The notes beneath the pieces are model-generated. The model searched no databases, was not told the origin of the DNA, and was given only the letters and a program-made list of their open reading frames with translations. From the NCBI RefSeq assembly GCF_000614125.1, contig NZ_BAKJ01000028.1, positions 1-64,000 on the forward strand: 64,000 nt of DNA, given 5' to 3'. A program made the translations under genes and the position numbers. This DNA is from Bacteroides rodentium JCM 16496. GTDB taxonomy: Bacteria > Bacteroidota > Bacteroidia > Bacteroidales > Bacteroidaceae. Shown piece after piece: positions 8,766 to 15,596 of the stretch (position 1 is its first letter; every line of letters starts with the position of its first letter).

Positions 8766-9535
8766 ATATTTTTCTGTATGACCATACGTTTGAGGGATTG
8801 CTGACTTCCGTGTTCGAAGCCTATTCCCGCCGTACCTTTCCCGATGCGCTGCTTCTGGAAGGAGAGCCGCTTCCTTTGTTCTACGACGGGCTGTTTACGG
8901 TGGTGACCGATGAGGAGAAAGCAGGACGTGTCTGGCGGGGGTTGCAGAAGAAGCTGTCGTCTACGGCACTTGCTTGTCTGGCCCAGTGCTGGCTGGCCGA
9001 GGAGCCGGAAACTCCCATGCTCCTTTTCCGCTATATTCGCAAGGCAGTAGATGCTCCGCGCTCTATTGAGACGAACTTTGCCGACCCTGATGTACTGGAA
9101 TTCTCCCGTATGTGGAAGCGGGTGGATTGGGAGCGTATACGCCTGCTTCAGTTTGTCCGTTTCCAGAAAGCTGCGGACGGTACTTTTTTTGCGGCTGTCG
9201 AGCCTGAGAAGAATGCCCTTCCCCTGGTGACGGGGCATTTCAAGGACCGTTTTTCCGACCAGCGTTGGCTGATTTATGACATCAAACGCGCCTATGGATA
9301 CTATTATGACTTGAAGGAGGTGCGCCAGGTGACTTTTGGTGAGGACAGCCGCGAAGGGCATCTTGTCACCGGCATGCTCGACGAAAGTCTGATGGACAAA
9401 GACGAACGGCTTTTCCAATCTCTCTGGAAAACCTATTTTAAGGCAATCTGCATCAAGGAACGCCTCAATCCCCGGAAGCACAAGCAGGACATGCCCGTGC
9501 GCTATTGGAAATATCTGACGGAGAAACAGCAGTGA
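8762..9535 (+). CDS. TIGR03915 / DUF4130 family putative DNA repair protein
   Basis: A 257-residue protein typical of the TIGR03915 (DUF4130) family, marked by the opening FLYDHTFEGLLTSVFEAY, the middle YIRKAVDAPRSIETNFADPD and the C-terminal KRLNPR-like segment (ERLNPRKHKQDMPVRYWKYL). It overlaps the radical SAM gene by four bases and so is translationally coupled to it. In other genomes this pair is often joined by a uracil-DNA glycosylase domain; here a separate Mug-like glycosylase lies about 5.7 kb upstream on the other strand. The biochemical role is unknown. Confidence 0.85.
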   Translation: MNIFLYDHTFEGLLTSVFEAYSRRTFPDALLLEGEPLPLFYDGLFTVVTDEEKAGRVWRGLQKKLSSTALACLAQCWLAEEPETPMLLFRYIRKAVDAPRSIETNFADPDVLEFSRMWKRVDWERIRLLQFVRFQKAADGTFFAAVEPEKNALPLVTGHFKDRFSDQRWLIYDIKRAYGYYYDLKEVRQVTFGEDSREGHLVTGMLDESLMDKDERLFQSLWKTYFKAICIKERLNPRKHKQDMPVRYWKYLTEKQQ

Positions 9536-9541
9536 TTCCCT

Positions 9542-10213
9542 TTATTCGATTTTTTCCACTGTCACTTCCGGAAATTCCTGCATTAGTTGCAGCAGATATC
9601 CCTCATTATAACTTTTCTTGGATTTGATAACCATGGTCACCTGATAGTTGGTGTACTCTCCCTCCACTTGCCGGTCCAGGTTATAGGACACCACCAGATA
9701 GTCTTTGGAGTTAAAGCGTTGGGACACTTGCGGTAGTATCTCTTTGCTGGAAGTGGAAAAGGTTATCACAGAACTTTTCATGCCAATACTTTTGAAAATA
9801 AGGCTCAGCAGTTCGAGTCCGGCCAGTGTCAGCAAGGTGGCGGCAATACTGATGGTGTACATTCCTGCACCTACAGCTAGTCCGATACCTGCTGTTGCCC
9901 ATATTCCTGCGGCAGTTGTCAGTCCCCGGACTATCTGTTTTTGGAAAATGATGGTGCCCGCACCGATGAATCCGATGCCGCTGACTACTTGCGCGGCAAC
10001 ACGGCTGGGATCTAGAGTCACACTGCTTTCCTTAATAATTTCCTGAAAACCATATTGGGATACAATCATGATGAGTGCACTTCCTAATGACACCAGGAAG
10101 TGGGTACGGTAGCCCGCTTCTTTGGCACGGTATTCCCGGTCTAGCCCGATAATGGCCCCCAATATTCCGGCTACCAATAGCCTAAGTACAAAATCAAAGT
10201 TTAACATCATCAT
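9542..10213 (-). CDS. MgtC/SapB family membrane protein
   Basis: A 223-residue protein with about four hydrophobic helices in the first 140 residues, containing the MgtC hallmarks GAIIGLDREYRAKEAGYRTHFLV and GIGFIGAGTIIFQ. A soluble ACT-like domain follows (about 145-223). In pathogens MgtC inhibits the F-type ATPase and aids growth at low Mg2+; in commensals the role is unclear. The gene converges on the TIGR03915 gene with only six bases between stops. No Mg2+-responsive leader can be seen upstream. Confidence 0.9.
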   Translation of the reverse strand: MMMLNFDFVLRLLVAGILGAIIGLDREYRAKEAGYRTHFLVSLGSALIMIVSQYGFQEIIKESSVTLDPSRVAAQVVSGIGFIGAGTIIFQKQIVRGLTTAAGIWATAGIGLAVGAGMYTISIAATLLTLAGLELLSLIFKSIGMKSSVITFSTSSKEILPQVSQRFNSKDYLVVSYNLDRQVEGEYTNYQVTMVIKSKKSYNEGYLLQLMQEFPEVTVEKIE

Positions 10214-10235
10214 GATATACTCTCTTTCTTTTTTA

Positions 10236-11216
10236 TTAGTTGATAACCCAATTCTTGTCGTGGGGTACTGTTTTCTTGGGGTCGTAATGCATTCCTGCTT
10301 GCGTAGGTATCTTCAGTGTATAAGTACGTCCGCTTTTATTCATCAGCGAGGTATCCCGCAGCCAGGGGTTGGCGTCTTTCAGTTGGGCATAAGTGATGCC
10401 TTTCCCTTTGGCGAACTGTGCCAGGTTGGCAATGTCCGTTGTGACGGTCACTTCCGTGTAGGGGATGGGTGGATAAAGATGTTCCCGTTTCAACAGAAAA
10501 CCGTACTGTTGCGGATTGCTGATGACGGCTTTGGCTGCCAGCAGGCGGAACATGTAGCGCGAAGTTTCTTCTACCAGCCACAAGTCGACGGCTTGGTCCA
10601 CCATTTGTTTTTGCAGCTGTGTGGAGATGCGGCCTTGTCCGGCATTGTAGGCGGCAGCTACGCACAGCCAGTTTCCGTATTTCTGATAGGCGTCTTTCAG
10701 GTATTTGCAGGCTGCCTTGGTCTCCTTCTCGATATGGTATCGTTCGTCGATGTTGCTGTTTACCTCCAGTCCGAATTCGCGTCCGGTGGCAGGCATGAAT
10801 TGCCATAGGCCCGCAGCACCCGCAGGCGACTTGGCAAGCGGATTCAGATTGCTTTCTATCACAGCCAGATACTTGAAGTCGTCGGGCAGGCCGTTGGCCT
10901 TTAGTATGGGTTCTATGACGGGGAAGTAGCGGTTGGCACGCTTCACCATGAGCATGGTGGTGGAGTGCATGTAGGTGAAGGACATCAGTTCGCGGTCCAT
11001 GCGTTCGCGATGGTCGTAGCGCAGCAGGTCAATATCCTGCCCGGCAAAAGTAATCTTGTCCGGTACGCTGGGGGAGGTCACGCAGTAGGGAACTTCGGAT
11101 TTTACGGAATCACGTTCGGGATTCAGCGTACTGCTGCCCGCAAGGAAGGGGAGGCTGGAACCTGCACACAATGCAATGGCAGCCGTAAGCACAATATATT
11201 TTGAATTTCTCTTCAT
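10236..11216 (-). CDS. Periplasmic lytic transglycosylase (SLT domain)
   Basis: A 326-residue exported murein lytic transglycosylase that cleaves peptidoglycan between MurNAc and GlcNAc. A signal peptide (residues 1-26) precedes the SLT domain (about 95-250). The catalytic Glu is E121 (AVIESNLNP), and the domain also shows GAAGLWQFMPATGREFGL and AAAYNAGQGRI. The C-terminus (TYAQLKDANPWL) looks like a degenerate LysM-type tail without a full LysM repeat, as in short MltD-like proteins. It lies upstream of MgtC on the same strand, 22 bases apart, so co-transcription is possible. Confidence 0.92.
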   Translation of the reverse strand: MKRNSKYIVLTAAIALCAGSSLPFLAGSSTLNPERDSVKSEVPYCVTSPSVPDKITFAGQDIDLLRYDHRERMDRELMSFTYMHSTTMLMVKRANRYFPVIEPILKANGLPDDFKYLAVIESNLNPLAKSPAGAAGLWQFMPATGREFGLEVNSNIDERYHIEKETKAACKYLKDAYQKYGNWLCVAAAYNAGQGRISTQLQKQMVDQAVDLWLVEETSRYMFRLLAAKAVISNPQQYGFLLKREHLYPPIPYTEVTVTTDIANLAQFAKGKGITYAQLKDANPWLRDTSLMNKSGRTYTLKIPTQAGMHYDPKKTVPHDKNWVIN

Positions 11217-11300
11217 AACTTGGATGTTTTTTTCTGTTTGGAGACGTGAAGATACGAAATCAATTCGTTATAGGCAACCTTTCCCATAGCCATCGTGGAA

Positions 11301-11984
11301 TCATACGCCAAAAAACACCACTACCCGGTAGCGTCCGTCAATGACAACTATCCGTCTCTTTCTTCTTAAAGCCTTGATTATGTGCTGTGCTACGCGGTCC
11401 GCTTTCATCAGCATCGGATATTTCCCGCTTTTCAGTAAATCGGTGGCAACAAATCCCGGACGGATGTCGGTGAAGTGTATGTCGAGATGCTGCATCCGGG
11501 CAAGTTGCGCCAGTGCTTCGATATAGGTGTTCTGAAAGCGTTTGGTGGCAGAGTAGGCCGGTGCAACACCCAGTCCCTTGGTACCTGCAATGGAGCTGAT
11601 GACGGCAATATGCCCGGAGCCTTTTGTCTTGAAATAGTTGAAGGCGGCGGTCACCATGCGGGTAAACCCTTCCACATTGGTACGGGCTGTGTTCAGTTCG
11701 ATGTCCGGCTGTAGGTCCCGGTTTTGATGTCCCACTCCGGAACTGAGGAAAAACAAGTCCATACCTCCCAGCTTTTCTATCAGGTTATGGAGGTGTAGGG
11801 CCGCGGTCTCTTCTGTAACGTCCAGCTGTTCCGTGACTATCCGGTCGGGTGCGCTGGCTTGCAGGGCATGCAATGCTTCCTCTCTTCTGCCGGCAATACC
11901 TATATGCCAGCCTTGTTGCACGAGTATTCTGGCTACTTCTTGTCCGATGCCTGAAGTGGCACCGATAATGATGGCTTTCTGCAT
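11301..11984 (-). CDS. Short-chain dehydrogenase/reductase
   Basis: A 227-residue NAD(P)-dependent oxidoreductase with Rossmann glycine motif GATSGIG (8-14), catalytic S130/S131, Y144 and K148 (YSATK) and the structural N of the NVEG segment. It is standard classical SDR size and the substrate is unknown. It follows the yjbQ gene on the same strand with a 12-base gap, so the two form an operon. The C-terminal RRKRRIVVIDGRYRVVVFFGV suggests a hydrophobic end. Confidence 0.9.
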   Translation of the reverse strand: MQKAIIIGATSGIGQEVARILVQQGWHIGIAGRREEALHALQASAPDRIVTEQLDVTEETAALHLHNLIEKLGGMDLFFLSSGVGHQNRDLQPDIELNTARTNVEGFTRMVTAAFNYFKTKGSGHIAVISSIAGTKGLGVAPAYSATKRFQNTYIEALAQLARMQHLDIHFTDIRPGFVATDLLKSGKYPMLMKADRVAQHIIKALRRKRRIVVIDGRYRVVVFFGV

Positions 11985-11996
11985 GATGATAGGGGA

Positions 11997-12407
11997 TTAT
12001 CCGATGACGGTTGCTACAATTCTTCTTCCTCCACCCCGGTTGCGGAACTCGCAGAGATAGATGCCTTGCCAGATACCCATGTTCAGACGCCCATCGGTGA
12101 TGGGGATGGTGAGGCTGGTTCCGCTGAGGGTTGCCTTGGCATGGGCGGGCATGTCGTCATCGCCTTCGCATGTATGTTGGTAATAAGGTTCCCGTTCTTT
12201 TACGAGACGGTTGAAGATGGCTTCCATATCTGTCTGTACGTCAGGGTCTGCATTTTCGTTGATGGTGAGGCCCGCACTTGTATGCTTGATGAACAGATGC
12301 AGGATTCCGGCAGACGGAAGCGGTGGAAGGTTGCGTATAATCTCCTCTGTCACCAGGTGAAAGCCACGCCGGCGAGGGGTCAGGGTAAATTCTTTCTGTG
12401 TGGTCAT
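11997..12407 (-). CDS. YjbQ family secondary thiamine-phosphate synthase enzyme
   Basis: A 136-residue protein of the YjbQ / UPF0047 family, with the conserved HLFIKHTSAGLTINENADPDV block and PITDGRLNMGIWQGIYLCEFR. Family members show weak thiamine-phosphate synthase activity in vitro; the physiological role is unsettled. It is the first gene of a likely two-gene operon with the SDR. A TATCTTTG promoter element lies at 12535-12542 on this strand. Confidence 0.92.
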   Translation of the reverse strand: MTTQKEFTLTPRRRGFHLVTEEIIRNLPPLPSAGILHLFIKHTSAGLTINENADPDVQTDMEAIFNRLVKEREPYYQHTCEGDDDMPAHAKATLSGTSLTIPITDGRLNMGIWQGIYLCEFRNRGGGRRIVATVIG

Positions 12408-12534
12408 AAATCATTGTTTTTCGTTTGTTGTCAGAATGCTCTTGTCCGGCAGGGCAGTTATAATCAAATTTAGAATTCATACCCGAACCTTTAATAGTGA
12501 TGTTTTTGTTCTGTCACAACAATTAAGATATTGA

Positions 12535-12542
12535 CAAAGATA
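12535..12542 (-). promoter_or_regulatory. -7 promoter element for the yjbQ-SDR operon
   Basis: TATCTTTG on the minus strand, about 128 bases before the yjbQ start. Confidence 0.5.
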
Positions 12543-12586
12543 CATTATTTCCAAATTAATCTGTGATGAACGGAAATAAAAATAAG

Positions 12587-12875
12587 AGCCTGTTTAAATT
12601 TTGCTTTTAACCCCCGTTGGCCTAATTAACCGCTTTTATATCCCCTTCTTAGAGGTATGCACAGTCTTCATTTTGTTCTGTTTTTCGGTTTTCTGCCTGC
12701 CTGCTTCCTATTTTCCCCCTATCTGCTCCGTGTATATATAGAGGGACCGGATAGGGCGCAGGTAGGGACCAGGTAGGGAGCGGGTAGGGGGCAGGTAGGA
12801 AAATGTTCTGTTTTTCGGTTTTTCCACATCATTTAATTCCGACAACGGGTTTTAAAGGCATAATTTAAACAGGCT
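12587..12875. repeat. MITE-like element with 33-bp terminal inverted repeats
   Basis: The ends 12587-12619 and 12843-12875 are inverted repeats with about four mismatches over 33 bases (AGCCTGTTTAAATT at the outer ends). Inside are two direct copies of the 19-mer TGTTCTGTTTTTCGGTTTT (12674-12692 and 12804-12822), a pyrimidine-rich stretch, and a G-rich stretch made of repeated GCAGGTAGGGA-like units. No coding sequence lies inside and no exact target duplication could be defined. It fills most of the 578-base gap between yjbQ and the SGNH gene. Confidence 0.75.
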
Positions 12876-12922
12876 ATAGAGGTATATCTGTTTTTGGGGA
12901 ATGGGAAAAAGATACCCGAGTT

Positions 12923-12953
12923 TTTGTACTTGCCGGAATAAGACGTATATTTG
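12923..12953 (+). promoter_or_regulatory. Consensus Bacteroides promoter (-33 and -7)
   Basis: TTTG at 12923-12926, a 19-base spacer and TATATTTG at 12946-12953 form the clearest full -33/-7 promoter in the window. It is 32 bases upstream of the SGNH hydrolase ATG. Confidence 0.65.
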
Positions 12954-12985
12954 TTGCAATTTTTACATCTTAACAAGAAAATGCC

Positions 12986-13732
12986 ATGAAGCGTATCGGA
13001 CTCTTTGTAATCGTTTCTTTCTGTGTATCACTCTTACTTCATGCAAGCGGCCCGCGTGTCTTGTTTATCGGAGATTCTATCACGGACGGTAACTGGGGAA
13101 ATGCCTGCGGGATGCCCAAACCGGCTGCGGAGCGAAGCCTTTGGGATATGAACCATATTTACGGTAGCGGCTATATGTATTTGTGTGCAAGTCATTATCA
13201 AGGGGATTTCCCGGAAAAGGAATATGCATTTTTTAACCGCGGCATCAGTGGAAACACTCTCCGGGATTTGGAGAAACGCTGGGAAGAGGATGTCATTGGA
13301 ATGAAACCGGATGTGCTTTCCGTCTTGGTGGGGACAAACGATGTACATTATTATCTGCAGGGTGACAAAAAAGAGCCTTTTGATTTTGAAGGCTGGGAAA
13401 AGTGTTACCGTTCCTTGCTTGACCGTTCTTTGCAGGCCAATCCGGAATTGAAGATAGTGCTGGGTACTCCTTTTGTTGCCAATGTCGGCAATATGCGTAA
13501 GAGCGAGGACTTTGCAGAACGTGATAGTCTGGTGCGTCGCTGTGCCGCCATCGTAGAGAGGATAGCGAAGGACTATCGGACGGTATTTCTTCCTTATAAT
13601 GCGATGTTCGATGAAATTCTCGGCACTGCTCCGGCTTCTCAAGAAACCTATTGGATTTGGGACGGTATCCACCCCACTCCTGCAGGGCATAAACGAATGG
13701 CGGATATGTGGATAAAGCGCGTGAATTTATAA
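12986..13732 (+). CDS. SGNH/GDSL-family hydrolase (exported)
   Basis: A 248-residue esterase-like protein with a signal peptide (1-22). SGNH block I has nucleophile S31 (FIGDSITDG), block II is RGISGNT, block III is VGTNDVHYY, and block V is DGIHPTPAGH with the catalytic Asp and His. Such proteins deacetylate carbohydrates or cleave esters in the periplasm or at the cell surface. Length and block order are normal. The substrate is unknown; the neighbours give no hint. Confidence 0.92.
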   Translation: MKRIGLFVIVSFCVSLLLHASGPRVLFIGDSITDGNWGNACGMPKPAAERSLWDMNHIYGSGYMYLCASHYQGDFPEKEYAFFNRGISGNTLRDLEKRWEEDVIGMKPDVLSVLVGTNDVHYYLQGDKKEPFDFEGWEKCYRSLLDRSLQANPELKIVLGTPFVANVGNMRKSEDFAERDSLVRRCAAIVERIAKDYRTVFLPYNAMFDEILGTAPASQETYWIWDGIHPTPAGHKRMADMWIKRVNL

Positions 13733-13754
13733 TTTATCAATAAAATAGAGAGTA

Positions 13755-14219
13755 ATGGAAAAAGTGATTATCAACTCGTACGAGGATTTTGAAAAGCTGG
13801 TAGGCCAGCAAATCGGTGTTTCGGAATATGTAGGGCTTCCTCAGGAGCGTATCAATCTGTTTGCTGATGCGACATTGGACCATCAGTGGATACACGTCGA
13901 TACGGAACGTGCCAAAGTGGAAAGCCCTTTTAAGAGCACCATTGCACATGGGTATCTCACCTTGTCCATGTTGCCGTATCTGTGGAACCAGATTATTGAA
14001 GTGAACAACTTGAAGATGATGATTAATTATGGTATGGACAAGATGAAGTTCGGTCAGGCGGTATTGTCCGGGCAGAGCATCCGGTTGGTTGCCCATTTGC
14101 AATCTCTGTCGAATCTGCGCGGCGTGGCAAAGGCGGAAATAAAGTTTGCCATCGAAATACAAGGTGAAAAGAAGAAGGCACTGGAAGGGGTGGCTATATT
14201 TTTGTATTATTTCAATTGA
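13755..14219 (+). CDS. MaoC family dehydratase (R-specific enoyl-CoA hydratase type)
   Basis: A 154-residue hot-dog fold protein with the hydratase-2 motif: catalytic D42 and H47 in DATLDHQWIHVD, then FKSTIAHGYLTLSML. It hydrates trans-2-enoyl-CoA to (R)-3-hydroxyacyl-CoA. It follows the SGNH hydrolase by 22 bases and may share its transcript. Length matches stand-alone bacterial MaoC/NodN-like proteins. The physiological acyl chain is unknown. Confidence 0.9.
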   Translation: MEKVIINSYEDFEKLVGQQIGVSEYVGLPQERINLFADATLDHQWIHVDTERAKVESPFKSTIAHGYLTLSMLPYLWNQIIEVNNLKMMINYGMDKMKFGQAVLSGQSIRLVAHLQSLSNLRGVAKAEIKFAIEIQGEKKKALEGVAIFLYYFN

Positions 14220-14245
14220 TTGTGCGTAAGATGGCAGGGGGCAAA

Positions 14246-14341
14246 ATTCACCACAGATTACACGGATTAACACAGAATGAACTTAATCTACTGATAATCA
14301 AAGATGCTTATCTGTGCAAATCTGTGTAATCTGTGGTGAAT
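14246..14341. repeat. Inverted repeat of a dispersed CACCACAGATTACAC element
   Basis: The outer 23 bases on each side (14246-14268 and 14319-14341) are inverted copies with one mismatch, built on CACCACAGATTACAC. The element lies between convergent genes and could fold as a long hairpin ending both. A related partial copy is seen at about 19886-19918. Confidence 0.75.
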
Positions 14342-14363
14342 ACCAGTTTTGACATACCATCTT

Positions 14364-14669
14364 TTAGTGCATATATTCTTGCCACAAATGGCAGAGTGCC
14401 GCCACGGGATGGTATAACAGCATCCGTGGTCCGGCATACCGCATGACTTCACGCATCCGTTCTTTCATTTCGGGCTTGTAGCAGTGAATGCTGCATTGCC
14501 TGCAGGTGGATTTATTCTCACCGAAAGGACAGCGTGAAAGACGAATGCGGGCATACCCCAGCAGTTCCTCGCATCGGGGACACAATTGCTTGTTACCTTC
14601 CTTTTTCCGGCAGTAGAGGCGGATCATCCGTTCTACTGTCTGTTTTTCCAGCTCGATACGGGACGGCAT
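14364..14669 (-). CDS. Nitrous oxide-stimulated promoter family protein (small Cys-rich)
   Basis: A 101-residue cytoplasmic protein of the family named after the nitrous oxide-stimulated promoter (PF11756). The signature is CPRCEELLGYARIRLSRCPFG followed by STCRQCSIHCYKPEMKERMREVMRYAGPRM, giving several cysteine pairs that could hold zinc or an iron-sulfur cluster. The function is unknown. It lies 2 bases after the zinc-ribbon gene on the same strand, so the two are co-transcribed. Confidence 0.88.
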   Translation of the reverse strand: MPSRIELEKQTVERMIRLYCRKKEGNKQLCPRCEELLGYARIRLSRCPFGENKSTCRQCSIHCYKPEMKERMREVMRYAGPRMLLYHPVAALCHLWQEYMH

Positions 14670-14671
14670 GT

Positions 14672-14950
14672 TTATTGTTTGGACTGCCAGCGTTTCAAGG
14701 TCGGGAAGAATTCTTTCATACCGGCAATGGCTTCCTCTTTAGTGAAATTCATTCCGGAATCCTTGTTGAATTCGTCGGTGAACTGTGCACAGTGTTCTAT
14801 CATTTCGTCCATAGTGCAGTCTTGTGCAAAATTGCCGTGCTGGTAGCAATAGGTGCAATATTCCTCGTTGAGGCTACCGTCGGCATTGGTTCCGAGTACT
14901 TCTGCAGATGACAAGGGCATTCCGCAGCTTTGGCAAAGTTTGGCTTCCAT
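14672..14950 (-). CDS. Zinc-ribbon domain protein
   Basis: A 92-residue protein starting MEAKLCQSCGMPLSSAEVLG with a second Cys pair in YCTYCYQHGNF. This CX2C...CX2C pattern is that of the putative zinc ribbon family PF12674 (usually followed by a short helical region, here DEMIEHCAQFTDEFNKDSG). A TATATTTG promoter element lies at 14974-14981 on the minus strand. It is the first gene of a two-gene transcript with the Cys-rich protein downstream. Molecular role unknown. Confidence 0.88.
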   Translation of the reverse strand: MEAKLCQSCGMPLSSAEVLGTNADGSLNEEYCTYCYQHGNFAQDCTMDEMIEHCAQFTDEFNKDSGMNFTKEEAIAGMKEFFPTLKRWQSKQ

Positions 14951-14973
14951 AATGTGTGGAGTTAAGTGATATG

Positions 14974-14981
14974 CAAATATA
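14974..14981 (-). promoter_or_regulatory. -7 promoter element for the zinc-ribbon operon
   Basis: TATATTTG on the minus strand, 24 bases before the ATG at 14950. Confidence 0.5.
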
Positions 14982-14986
14982 GGATA

Positions 14987-15445
14987 TTATTTTGGTTGAA
15001 GCGTCCTTTTCAGATAAATCATGTCTTTCAGTTGCTTGCCTCCTTCAAACATGGGGTGGTCGTAATTATCGATAAAGAAATCGGATACCCGGTGTGAATA
15101 TGCAAATCCGCAACTTTCATAGAAAGGGATGGTCAGCGGGCTGTCTCCAGTGCCGACAAGCATGGTATGGCACCGGTCTTTATAATGTTCAAGAACGAAT
15201 GCTATCAGTTGTCTTCCATATCCCTGGCGCTGGTATTCCGGATAGACAGCTATGCTCTTTATTTCGTAGATTCCTTTGTCCTCGCAGGTAACTACACAAG
15301 AGGCTTTGACTGTATCATTATCGGATAGGATGAACATCTCTCCCCGTTCCAGATAACGGTCAATCATAGATTCTTGTTCGTCGGCAAGCAGCAGCAGGTC
15401 AAGATATTGCTTTTTGTTGCCGGATATGGGATGTATTCTTATCAT
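14987..15445 (-). CDS. GNAT family N-acetyltransferase
   Basis: A 152-residue acetyl-CoA-dependent acyltransferase. Motif A for acetyl-CoA binding is EIKSIAVYPEYQRQGYGRQL (R/QxxGxG/A), followed by FYESCGFAYSHRV, the motif B region. Single domain, normal length. The acceptor is unknown. It stands alone between the zinc-ribbon operon and the divergent sensor kinase. Confidence 0.9.
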   Translation of the reverse strand: MIRIHPISGNKKQYLDLLLLADEQESMIDRYLERGEMFILSDNDTVKASCVVTCEDKGIYEIKSIAVYPEYQRQGYGRQLIAFVLEHYKDRCHTMLVGTGDSPLTIPFYESCGFAYSHRVSDFFIDNYDHPMFEGGKQLKDMIYLKRTLQPK

Positions 15446-15563
15446 ACTTCTGATTTTCTTGTGTAAAGTTAGTCATTTGCCCTTGGATTACAATAGAATA
15501 TTATTTTAACTTGTAGAAAATGAACTTTTTTTCTATATTCTATGCTATTTGGATTTTAAAGAG

Positions 15564-15571
15564 TATCTTTG
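15564..15571 (+). promoter_or_regulatory. -7 promoter element that fixes the kinase start
   Basis: TATCTTTG lies 25 bases before the ATG at 15597. An in-frame TTG at 15549 precedes this element, so it cannot be the true start if this promoter is used. Confidence 0.55.
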
Positions 15572-15596
15572 CATCGTGTCGACAATAAAATATATA

